From positions 496,001-560,000 of the forward strand of contig WJXW01000008.1 of NCBI GenBank assembly GCA_015832175.1: DNA of 64,000 bases, given 5' to 3'. The position numbers and the translations under genes are program-made. Each line of letters starts with the position of its first letter. Positions within the stretch are counted from its first letter, which is position 1. The notes under the pieces were generated by a model. It ran no database searches. It saw nothing but the letters and a program-made list of their open reading frames with translations, and was not told the origin of the DNA. Below are positions 53,938 to 64,000 of the stretch, in pieces. The stretch is from Paraphaeosphaeria minitans. Taxonomy: Eukaryota > Ascomycota > Dothideomycetes > Pleosporales > Didymosphaeriaceae.

Positions 53938-54629
53938 GATGGGCGGTCGTGAAGAGATGCGGGTTCAAAGAGATTTGCGCGCACGTGACCAGCCTGGTTG
54001 GGGCGTTGGGAGCAGCTGGCAAGGGCCAGCGCCGCGGCTCTGGCTGCTACGAGCAGCGGTTCCTCGTTCGCGACCACTCCCGGGCGTGAATAATTACAAT
54101 ATGGGTGTCAAACGATTTCGCATGCGCTGGTTAGATGGAAGATCGACTCAGGCCGGATTTTCCGATGGGTTTGGGGGAGTGTTCTGATGGAGAAGGTTGG
54201 GAGGGGCGTCGCGGTTTGTTGGTGGGAGGTGGTCAGGGCCGCAGGCAAGATGCACCAAGCGAAGGACGATCGGAACCCCAGCGCAACGCCGCGGCGAGTG
54301 CCTTTTCGCTAAGGCCACAATGCACTTCATGCGCTGCCTGGAATGGAGCCGAGTGCACGACGGGCAGACATGGGCACAGATGATGGTCTCGAGCAAATTC
54401 AGGCTCGCTATTGCCGTCCTGCTTGTGCTTTCTGGACGTGTTGAGAATTGCACGTTTCGACTGTGCGACGCTCCTCTGATTGGCTGCTTTTCCCAAAGAA
54501 TGCAGCCAATGACGATGCGCGAAATGGTAAAAGGCAATGCATTAGCGCCGGTGGCTTTCTCCACAGATTGCACACTTCAGCAGATCGCGGAGTCAACGGG
54601 TCTGGCTGCGGAGCGCAGGGCCAGAGTAG
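53938..54629. promoter_or_regulatory. EPL1 upstream region
   Basis: About 690 bp upstream of EPL1. Two overlapping plus-strand frames (to 54187 and 54673) are open but show no domain and are probably chance. Confidence 0.3.
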
Positions 54630-54810
54630 AAGTTGATATTGCAGTGCTTGAAGTAAGGCTCAGAAGAAGTTGATATTGTCGCGCTTATAGTAATCAGAAG
54701 TTGATCTCGTGGCGCTTATAGTGATAAGGCTCAGAAGAACTTGATTCTGCAGCGTACAGTAAGGCCCAGAAGAACTTGATTCTGCAGCGTATAGTAAGGC
54801 TCAGAAGAAA
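54630..54810. repeat. About 35-bp tandem repeat, five units
   Basis: Diverged tandem units of 30-38 bp with a core TAAGGCTCAGAAGAACTTGA followed by TTCTGCAGCG and TATAG. The last two complete units differ at only a few bases; the earlier ones have small gaps. Confidence 0.85.
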
Positions 54811-54953
54811 GCTCCCCTTGACTCAAACAAAGTAACCCGTTCTACTGGCAGCGCTAGTTCTTCTATCTACTGCGGACTTCAGCGTCCAGCCACGGATCGA
54901 GGCAAAGGAAAAAGCCACGTATTGACTCAGCACATTACAGTTTCCACAATTCA

Positions 54954-55112
54954 ATCATTCATACCATTGTGGAAACCAAGCAATTCGCCATGTAGTCATT
55001 ATCTATATCATTCATAGTGTGGCGTGGAAACCAAGCAATTCGCCATGTAGTCATTATCTATATCATTCATACTGTGGCGTGGAAACCAATCAACACGCCC
55101 ATATAGTCACCA
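54954..55112. repeat. 55-bp tandem repeat, about three units
   Basis: The sequence GTGGAAACCAAGCAATTCGC, followed by CATGTAGTCATTATCTATAT and CATTCATA, recurs with a period of 55 bp (starts 54969, 55024 and 55079). The third copy is partly diverged. The first copy is preceded by an inverted TTTCCACA at 54941-54948, able to pair with TGTGGAAA at 54969-54976. Confidence 0.9.
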
Positions 55113-58100
55113 TCTGTTCTGGCCGTAGTGCGCCAGAAAATGTTCACCTCCATCTTCACTTTGATTGTAGCAACACAGCGAATACGTGTGTTTGGTAGAA
55201 AAGGAAAAGTTCTGAGAGCCTATGAAATTATCTTAGCAGTCTTTTCGAAGTCAGTCTTCCATGTGGGCATGATGGGCTACCCAAGACTGTGGATGGCAAA
55301 AGGGAAACCGGTGTGATTGTCGGTAAAGATACTATTCAGGCCATCACACCGGCCCGCAGCGGTGTGTTCACTCAGACATCCGAAGTCGTGCAAACTCCGC
55401 TCTACAGTACATGCCTGCAAACTACTTCGAACGATGCATCACGATGCATAGCTAGCTCACCGCTCAGCCTAGATTCTGCAGCCTTGCGACTTGCACCGTG
55501 GTAGCGCAAGGTAGTCCGGACAATGAACAAAATCCTGGCGATTGTAGAGCTAATCAGGTGTCGACAGGAATCGAATGGTATCTAACAGATATGGTACGCT
55601 GCGGCTGTAGTCATCTGCGGCCGGTTGCAGCCGGGACCGGAAGCTTTCCGCGCATTCCGCATACTGTGCCCACAGCAAGCCTCCTAGGCCGCCAATGACA
55701 ACAATGTAATCTCCTCAGACTCGTTGTTCAGCCTCGTCGAGGAAGCGGCCGTTATTACTCCTTTTCCCCGTGAGGACGGTGTCAGCGTCGGAAGGACCCC
55801 TGGGCCAGAGCGGCACCCTATTCGAGCGCGCCGCTACGCAATGTCCCTCTGACAGGACGGAAAACATTTGGCATTCCCAAGTGCCGATAAAATGCTGAGT
55901 GTAATGAAGAGTGTTCCTGCCAGATGATGATCCAATAGTCTCGAGATTGCAGCGGTCATTTTGGTACGGTGGTCTCACAGCATAAGATGCACTTGTCGGA
56001 ACACTGGAATCGCATGTAGAAAATACCCATCTATCAAGCTGCAGTTGAGAAGTTGAGCCCTTGACAGATCGTCTCGCCCCCACACTCTCGGAGTGCGAGC
56101 TGTAAAACGGGGCATTGCTAACTAAAAGCGGCATGCGGCTGCCGGCTGCTAACTCAATGAGGCATGCAATTCGTGGCTTCAGCGGCGCAAAGCTAGCTGT
56201 TTAGGTGCATACAAGACATCCAGCCGCAGCCGCAACGGACACTTGAGCAAAACCTTGTACTTTAGGTAAGGCCAGGGAGTGTTCCTAGTGGAGCTTGATC
56301 CGCTATTGGCAACATGGTACCAAAACATGTGAACCCGTCTCAAATCCTCAAATGAGGCTCATCCTTAGGCGGGCGATCTCTCAATTCTTCAAGGTGATCA
56401 AGAGTTTGATCAAGCCTGAACCTCCGATTTCCATACTTCTACTTTGAGGCTGAGAAACAACCCAAAAGGCCCACAAATCTACCCTTTCAGTCTTACTTAG
56501 TCTCAAAGAGTAGGTATTTAATTGACTGTCCCATAGTCTTAATTGAAAGTAATGAATCAGATCAGGCGGTGCACGACCACCCCGTTTGCTCAGCCTTGTC
56601 GAGTACCTACTTTCACTCGCCAACGGCAAAGCCACCGGGCCACTGCCCCATCCATTCTTCACGTGTTCCTGCATTCGCCATCCGCATAGGCGTAATGCTC
56701 ACGTGGCGAAACTTGTTCTGAAACCGATTCGCTCCTGGCATAGTGCCCTGGTTTCCTTCCATTCGCGGACATAGGACGTCTGTATATCCCGACTTCAATT
56801 CTAAAGCGCGCAGTCCCTTATACTAGATCCCTGTGCGAGAACACACGTCCGAAATTGCTATTCTGCATTTGCAAGGCAACAGGGAGTTTTCTGATGATTG
56901 TTGTGTGCCTTATGAAGGATTCGTGGATCTGGTTCCAATGTTAGTGCCCTCAGTGGAGAAGACGGTGAACAAGCGTGAAGCATGTGCGTGTTCTAAGGAT
57001 ACGTTCAGCTCCGACACGTGCAGACCTGCTCATGCCGCTCATATGGACGGGGTCGCAAACGCGAGAGTCACATTTAGTAGTGGTGGGGACAAAGCCTAAA
57101 TGCAGCCCTGTCACTGAGCGGTCAGTGCTTGCATAGATGGTGAATACACACGAGGTGAGCAGCTTCCGACGGTCGTGGACTAGAGCATTTAGTAGGACTA
57201 AACCAGACTGTCGGTGAAAACCTCCATATAAGCATTGCCCGACAAACGGTAGCGTTACGCACCGCTTGCGGTCTTGACTCGAAGTGGTATTGAATTCCAA
57301 CATCTATTCTAAATGCTGTAATCGACAACAGACCTGCCGCATTTGTCAGCACTTTGACCATGCACAATAGTAGCAGGACATTGGAAACCGCGCCGAGTGC
57401 CTGATACTACACACACACGAGCTAGTCTCTTCTGGGCTGTCCTGAGAACCACGGAGCGTTCCCGGAGACATTTGGAAATTGGCTGGAACGTCTCCTTCGG
57501 AACAACCTCGTCAAAGTACGCATGGAGCTCCGTTCAATCGCAAGGGGACCGATATTCTAATAATAAATCGGGTCGTGCTGAACGATATCGGTTTTATAGT
57601 GAATCACTCTGTGCGGCGTAGCTCAAGGAAGCTCGTCACTAGCCTTCAGAGCTCAAACTGCATCAAAACCGGAAATAACTACACCACCCTAGTAATTAAC
57701 GCACTCCGTGTAATGCAGACGTCGCCCATCGAGACGGAAAACACATCGAGGGGCGGTTAGATGACCCGATCGATGTATGTGGACTCTAGGAGACACCCTG
57801 GTCCAATTTACACTGCAGAAGAAGGCCAGACAAGGTATGGACATGCAGGAGTGATTTTCTGGATAAGGAGAAAGCAGGCCTTGTAGGTCGCTGTGGCAAG
57901 ACCTGGGGTTGAGGAACAACCCGAGGAAAATGATCTACCGGTATGACGTGCTTTCAATTTCTTCAATTAAACTTCGCTACTGGTGTGCCCACTTCGAGTC
58001 ATTCGCCGGTCTTAGATTGCATCTTAGGCGCATTAGCCCGAAGAGTCGATGCATAGTTTATGGCCGAAGCACAACCAATGTTCGTTTCATGACACTGAAA

Positions 58101-59441
58101 GCCGTGGCCACGGTTCAAGAAGTGCCTTCGGTGATCGATCAGCTGTGATACTGCGCTGCGTGAAGTAGTCTTTAAGGTTTGAATACTCTGGTGTGGCGGC
58201 GAATAGCGGACGTTGTTATTTATAGAGACGATACTGTATATCTTACCACTGGTAGGCGGCAGTGCTCGCTTCTCTTTTTGGTACTCGCGCAGTGGTAGCT
58301 TAAGATTTTCGACGTCTGCACAAAGCTGTCAAGCCCGAGGCGGGCCGGGTCTGCGGACGCCAGCGTGGTGAAGACGTGTATGTACGCGATGGACAACAAT
58401 TGGCCGGTAAAAGAAGCTCCCAGTATTCCGCGTCAAACTTTGTTTCTGGTTAACAATCTGTCTCAGACGCATGCATTGATTCTTCGATGCCAACGATGGC
58501 TTGTTGTACCGGTACATGCATGTGGTCAGAACCAGGGAAACCGTGCAGGTCCTGCCTCCATACCCGAAGCCAAAGTGCTGGTTATACACATAGTCAAACT
58601 AGCCGAAGGATAACGCCTGGTGCACTAGGATTAGCGATAGATGTCGTCTCGTTCTAGAGCTGCAGGAGGGACAAGGGATGGGTGGGTAGATGCTACCTAT
58701 TCGGACCTTGTCTCCAATCTCCACCTGCGCTCGTCACGGCTACCCACCGTCAGCCACCACTGATGCTTTCCAACATCTGAACCAGGACCCTTCAATGGAA
58801 CGTGCTGTACCGCCCTTTGGGGCGTGCTTATCCGTTTCTTCCCAATTTGCACGGAACGCCTGAGCTGTGTGAAAAGCGCCCGGCTACCTGCACATCCAAG
58901 ATTTTGCAGCCTACCTAGCTTTCTGCTACGATCAATTTGTGAATATGCTGTATTGCCAGGTTCCAGCTTTGAGCCCCAGCGAAGAACGTTACGAATATTT
59001 CCAGCTACTAGATTTTAGTACTTGGATACTATTTTGGACCTGAAAAGAATCACGCATGTGGCGGATGTAGCGGGTTTTGTCCCCGGGAGCGGTGCTAGGT
59101 AGGTAGGGCGGACCCTCAGCCTCTCGTAGGCTTAGGCTTGACTCCCGTCTCCCAACGAGCCTCAGCCCTTCCGTACTGGTACCCATCACTTTTCCAGCGC
59201 TAGCAACATAAGGAAGGGTTCTTGCACCAGCGGGACGGATATCCTACCGTCACATCTAGGTATAATACCTTATTCAACGCGTACATATCTTGGTGTTCTT
59301 GCTGGTTACACTTTCTGTGGCAAATTCTTCCAACTTCTGCTTCACCCCACGGCTTTTACTCGTGATGGTCACACGAATCCACAGGTCTTTGGATCGCAGT
59401 CCTTCCCCTTTCTGACGATCGAGCAGTTGTCGCCAAGCAAC
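55113..59441. other. Gene-poor interval, 4.3 kb
   Basis: A long stretch with no gene I can support. Open frames are short, overlap on both strands and begin mostly at non-ATG codons. A TAGGTAGGTAGG run lies at 59097-59107. This is the least gene-dense part of the window, together with the following repeats. Confidence 0.45.
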
Positions 59442-60787
59442 ATGTCTTCGACACCCGCAGAGGGCAAGGGTACAGTTGCTCGCTCCTTTGCCGTCGACTT
59501 GTCCCTTATGAACATAGTCTACAAAAAACGACCGCACCGCAAGGTCAAGAGTGGGTGTCAAATGTGCAAGCGAAGGAAGATCAAGGTACTTTACGCCCAT
59601 TTCAACGAGGTATCCGGCTTATCAATTTGCGTTGAAGTCAGTGAACGCTCGCGCAACTGCATGGGCGGACACTGGCAGCACCTCCCCCGAAATCATACAT
59701 TCTTTATTCTTCTTGTACTGATAGTTTCCCAGTGTGACGAGCTCAAACCTCAATGCTCAAACTGTCACCGATATGTTTCCGATTGCGTTTATCCTGCATC
59801 GTCGGACAGTGAGCGCCTGAGGCCATCAACGAGCCCAGCCGCTCATGGTCCGGAGAGGAACGGCGAAGACTCTTATACCAGCGGCCACAATCTCCCTATG
59901 AGGGACCTTGCGCTGATGCATCAATGGTCTGTCGCAACATGCTATGGATTTGGAGATGGATTCGTCGATGATGCGGATCCCTGGCGATAACAAGTACCGA
60001 TAATGGCACATCAGTGTCCCTTCCTCATGCGAGGCATTCTCGCTTTGAGTGCCCTTCATCTAGCCAGAAACACTTAAACCCAAACATAAGGATCCAATAC
60101 CTTCAAACCGCCGCCTATCATCCGGGTCTTGCTATTCCAGAATACCGAAGTACGCTACTTTACGTGACGAAAGAGAACGTCGTGGCAGTCATGGTCTTCT
60201 CGGCCATCCTCACCATATACTCTTTTGCAGCACCAAAAGACGCAGGCCGGTCGTTTGCTGAGGGTCCACCAGAATGGATCTTCCTGCACCGAGGAGTTGG
60301 TGAGATACCATGCCTTTGGCAGAGCTGGCTCGAACACAGCTTCTTCGAACGACAACTGCATAGACGGAGACTTCAGCCGGTGGATACCTGTTTTAATCCG
60401 AAAGACTACAGGCTCCACAGCCTCGAAGGCCTTATCACATCGCCTCCTCTTGAAGAAGCGAACGACGCACCCGCTTACGAAGGCGCCCTCTATTGGCTGC
60501 GACAGGCATACGCCCATATATACAATCCCGAGAGCATGCTTGCGGGAAAATACGCTCTTCTATTCTGGATCGAGCGAGTGCCGCAAGGCTACATCGATTT
60601 GTTGAGTTTGCAACGGTCCTGCGCAATGGTTTCGCTCGCGAATGCAGCCGTCTTGTTAAAAAGGGCGTCCCAATCTTGGTACCTGGACGGTTTCGCGGAG
60701 CACATAATCACCGAGGCCAAGCAAATGATGGGTTTCGAGTACTGGACTTGGCTCGACTATCCTATGCAGGCTTACGGTATGATTTGA
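59442..60787 (+). pseudogene. Zn2Cys6 transcription factor (Upc2-like C-terminus), broken
   Basis: First exon 59442-59585, then an intron to 59732. Splicing builds the binuclear zinc cluster: KSGCQMCKRRKIK|CDELKPQCSNCHRYVSDC, six cysteines in CX2CX6CX5CX2CX6C spacing. The regulatory domain follows (LPMRDLALMHQWSVATC; later MAHQCPFLMRGILALSALHL, IQYLQTAAYHPGLAIPEY), ending WTWLDYPMQAYGMI, as is usual for the Upc2/fungal-specific TF group. Two lesions exist: an in-frame TAA at 59988-59990 (after DPWR, same frame resuming with QVPIMAH), and a one-base shift at about 60066-60070 (LHLAR then KHLNPN in another frame). No intron removes both without losing conserved sequence. It is therefore a pseudogene or an erroneous assembly. 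Confidence 0.8.
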
Positions 60788-61085
60788 ACGATGACTCGAC
60801 GCGGATCATATGCATAACCTCAAACCTCAAACCAGCTTTGAATCTGAAGAACTGCACATGGTACCCAAGGCTACCTTCTATATTGGGTTGGCCCCCTACA
60901 CCACCGACAAACTACGGCTACTAGAGCACTTTATCGCCGATCGTACTGAACAAAGTCATGTTCACCCTGAACCTGAAGCAGCGGAAGACGTGGGACAGCC
61001 CATCTTGCATAGGAAGATTGTGGGAAAGTCGGGAGCAAACAGTGACAGCGAAGCAGACGATCTGATCCTGTCAACAGTGACATAG

Positions 61086-61120
<35 letters not shown>

Positions 61121-62079
61121 ATTGTAACAGTGTAGGATGTACACGCACAGAGCATGTAACGAAGCGAAAGATCCCAGAGGAACTTGGGTGGGGCACTGGT
61201 GGCACGATGCGGCACTTATGCAGAACACCTGACCTAGGTACCCAGTTGAGCAAGCGCTGGAAAAGTACCCAAAGGAACATGTTCATTCAATAGCTCAGTA
61301 TACCTTCAACAGTTTGATGGCTCATTTTTTTGTTGTAGGAGTTCATATCTGAAGCATCTGAAAAGCGCCTCGTTGGTCCCTCCGTGCATATAGGTAGGTA
61401 CCATACCTACCGTACCTACCTATTCGAGCTAGCGTTCAGGATGGTCACGCACAATATTTTCCAAAAGCGATACCTCGAAACCTTAAAATAGCAATGAGGT
61501 TTCTGTATTATCTGCTACCTACAGGGCTTTGAACAAGCTGCGTCCGTAAATGCAAACGCTCGCTTCCCTAGATATACCGAGCAGATGCTGTGCCGCCAGC
61601 ATACTGTGCTGAACTCCGTAATGATGCCGTAAGGCGGCTCGGGCCGGCGGCGTCGTCCAATAGGATGGGGACCGCGCCGCTGAATGGGGTAAAGGCGAAG
61701 GCGAGGAGTCTGGCTTGCCGCTTGCGCAACATTTGTTTCACTGGCTTCGCCTATCTTCTTCACCCTACCGGTAGGTAATTTAATGGCAGCGATTGCGGGC
61801 ATACATAGCGATCATACTTTGAAAGCCAGGCGCTGGGATACCTACTTGATCCGCTCTGCTGCTTGGTACGATATCTAGGTAGGCACCGGACGATGCCCAT
61901 CGCTCCACGCACCGCTCTCTTCTACCTACCTAGCTCAGCACATCGACACCAGCACCCTCGGGAAGGAACAGCGACTAGATACCGCGCGATATTGCTTGTT
62001 GCCGGGTGACAACGGAACCCACGACGCCCGTTAATCAATCGCAATTAGTAACGCGCGGGGACCATAGGGCTACCTAGCT
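60788..62079. other. Intergenic, 1.3 kb, with microsatellite and ACCT motifs
   Basis: 3' side of the broken transcription factor. It contains a (CA)n run (61089-61119) and several TAGGTAGGTA/TACCTACCTA motifs (about 61391-61421, 61770, 61877, 61922). An open frame at 60810-61085 ends at the CA run but has no domain. Confidence 0.4.
61089..61119. repeat. (CA)n microsatellite
   Basis: CA dinucleotide run of about 31 bases, uninterrupted. Confidence 0.97.
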
Positions 62080-62210
62080 ACCAACCTACCAACCTACCAA
62101 CCTACCAACCTACCAACCTACCAACCTACCAACCTACCAACCTACCAACCTACCAACCTACCAACCTACCAACCTACCAACCTACCAACCTACCAACCTA
62201 CCAACCTACC
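62080..62210. repeat. 8-bp tandem array ACCAACCT, about 16 copies
   Basis: Perfect or near-perfect repetition of ACCAACCT over 131 bases. It is not the fungal telomere unit (TTAGGG). It lies about 340 bp upstream of the patatin-like start. Confidence 0.97.
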
Positions 62211-62548
62211 GTACAGGCCACCGACCACCGCGCCCGCCTGTCGTTCGTAATATCATCTCGACGCTCCGATCTACCTGCCAGCCTACGACTTCTCACCAAT
62301 GTCATTGAGGGTGGACTTGACCTTGGTTCGCTTCAGCCCAATAGAGAATACTTGTACGCTATCCCGTCCTTGGTGAGAGGGTTGTTTTGGTCTCAGCCTG
62401 ATCGCAGATTCCTGCTCTTCATGTGACCGGAACGGGCACCGCTAACATGAGACCCGTGGCATTCTTTTGACTTGTACTGACCCTGCACTCGCGCCCTTAG
62501 ACTACTTCTACGACCAAAGCTACCCGACTGCGATTCAATTTCTACTCA

Positions 62549-64000
62549 ATGGCCAATGGGAATCGTGGGACGTCGGCTGGGTGAGGCAGTGAGTTGTTCA
62601 AGCCGCCAAAGCGACACTGATTTCTGACCTTGAAAAGCAATGCGCATGATCCCGAGATTAAACATATCGCGGCTAGTGCAGAAGTACATGCAGCCTGCGA
62701 CTCCTCTTCTTATAAGCAATGGTCTTCGACACCTCTACCTCGTGTGGTGTCCGTTGTTCAGCCATCTTCGCCGAGCGTCACAAGTGATGTATCGAGGCAA
62801 AGGGACCCTCTGGACCGATTTCTCCACCCTCAAGAAGGAGATTCTCCCGCATCTCCTCAATTCTCACCTGGGCCAACTCGCGACTTCTTTCCCTCAACAG
62901 CCCTGAATGCGTCCTTGCCGCCTCTTGCTCAACCGCATCCTGCTTTCTCTCCAGCGCTCAATTCGCCCTCACCCTCCCGTTCACTGACTATGGAAGCAAC
63001 GACACCATTGGTCAGCGAGCACAGTCACCGTGATCGATCTCTGGCAAACCCTCCACCAGCTCTACACAGTTGTCCGCAAGGCTTACCTCCGGCCTTATCT
63101 ACAATGGGACAGCTACCATTGATCTCTTCCCCCTCACCTTCTTCCGATACTTCTACGCTTGCGTCATTCCCCCCACCCTCATCCGTACCTGCAAGAACCG
63201 CCGTGTCTGTCCCGACACCAGTACAGCAAACAGCGCCGTATGCATCGCAGTTGCACAATGCGCGTTCCAAAGACCATCATTCGCCTGCGGGCGAGTCAGA
63301 CCCAAATATAGATCCGCAGCTCTCAACGGTCGCAGCACCCATCAATCTTGGCCCTCATACGGCACCTCGGACCCCTTCGCGTACTTCATCTCCCTTGGGC
63401 GAATATCATAACACCTGTCAGGAATCGGGTGCGGCTCCTTCTGTGCAAACTCCTCAGCCTCCATCCCTTCTACCGCGAAGGAGTCGGGACTTCAAGATCA
63501 TCCTTTCGTTGGACGGCGACGGAATTCGCGGTTTATCACAAGCATTCCTAGTGGAAGCGTTAGTCGGTGCCATATGCACGAAGCTTGATCAAAACATAGA
63601 TCCCTACCAAATCTTTGATCTAGTCAGCGGTACATCCTTAGGTGGTATGCTAGGATTGATGCTCAGCCGACTGAGAATGCAAGCACATTCAGCCAGGGAA
63701 GCTTACAAACTTATCGCAAAGGAAGTCTGTCAAGATAAGAAGGCTTATTTTGTTTCGCTCAACCCTCACGCAGTGCCGATTCAGTATCACGCGCAAGGCG
63801 TAGAAAACGCCATAAAAAAAGTCGTCGCTAGAGAGCTTGCACACGTAAACGCCCGTCTCTATAATAACCGAGAGGAATCTGCTGATGCGTAAGTAGTATC
63901 ACTGACTTTAAAGGCAGCAAGCTTATTTGACACAGATTCGCTATTACCACTCAAGTAAAAGTCAGTTCTAATAAAGCTGCAGTACTGCGCACATATCCTA
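62549..64000 (+). CDS. Patatin-like phospholipase, 3' end outside window
   Basis: Serine lipid acyl hydrolase of the patatin family. Exons: 62549-62580, 62638-63888 and 63936 onward past the window end; at least 449 aa seen. The first exon is 32 nt (MANGNRGTSA), joined by a 57-bp intron. Residues about 20-290 are Ser/Pro/Thr-rich and look disordered. The patatin domain starts at FKIILSLDGDGIRG: oxyanion glycines at about 304-309 and nucleophile Ser344 in VSGTSLGG. After the second intron the frame reads FAITTQV, as expected. The catalytic Asp should lie beyond the window. Such proteins in fungi may be single-domain or carry NB-ARC/TPR or ankyrin C-termini; the type cannot be judged here. Confidence 0.82.

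Noticed and set aside
62080..62210. Telomere or interstitial telomeric repeat
   Set aside because: The unit is the 8-mer ACCAACCT, not CCCTAA, and the sequence continues with an ordinary gene on its right.
1..64000. tRNA genes, CRISPR arrays, bacterial operons
   Set aside because: I looked for T-arm-like GGTTCRANNCC with matching acceptor stems and for regularly spaced repeats with unique spacers; none was convincing. The tandem arrays found have no spacers, and intron-bearing genes rule out a bacterial source.

Overview
This window is nuclear DNA of a filamentous ascomycete (Pezizomycotina). Evidence: genes are split by short introns, mostly 45-200 bp, with GT...AG ends and CTNAC-like branch sites. 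A lone dispersed 5S rRNA gene is present. The gene families include a LaeA-like methyltransferase, a Zn2Cys6 factor with an Upc2-type C-terminus, GT32 IPC mannosyltransferase and AMPK-beta. Dothideomycetes/Pleosporales is my best guess from gene style, but this is inference only. Exon structures below were read by hand; in every gene called intact the listed exons sum to a multiple of three.

Layout. 1-7 kb is accessory: the tail of an unidentified gene, a secreted CBM35-GH26 mannanase, a DUF4185-like protein, a metallo-beta-lactamase gene with an in-frame stop, and the 5S gene. 7.7-33 kb is a housekeeping block: complex I NDUFB3-like, CAF1/POP2 deadenylase, LaeA-like methyltransferase, GlyRS, RPF1, MINDY-type deubiquitinase, TRM6, ARPC3, an RFC subunit, a cyclopropane-synthase-like methyltransferase and two unrecognised proteins. 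33.4-37.2 kb holds a Tourist-like MITE and a decayed MFS sugar transporter. 38.7-54 kb is again housekeeping or membrane function: AMPK beta, two membrane proteins, IPC mannosyltransferase, KAE1, RKM4 and EPL1. 54-64 kb is gene-poor and repeat-rich, with tandem repeats, a broken Zn2Cys6 factor, an 8-bp repeat array and a patatin-like gene cut by the window end.

How it fits together. The core genes cover translation (GlyRS, TRM6, KAE1, RKM4, RPF1), replication (RFC), mRNA decay (CAF1), chromatin (EPL1), actin (ARPC3), respiration (NDUFB3), sphingolipid synthesis (SUR1) and energy sensing (AMPK beta). They are not a pathway cluster; several are divergent pairs sharing a promoter of about 250-660 bp. 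Three accessory genes carry reading-frame lesions (MBL, MFS, Zn2Cys6 factor), and the LaeA-like gene has an unresolved 5' end, while most core genes read cleanly. The most distinctive observations are the MITE with TTA duplications, the 5S copy with compensatory changes, an apparent dual-start GlyRS, the minisatellite abutting a small membrane-protein gene, and the lesion pattern. I did not find a convincing wholly new system.
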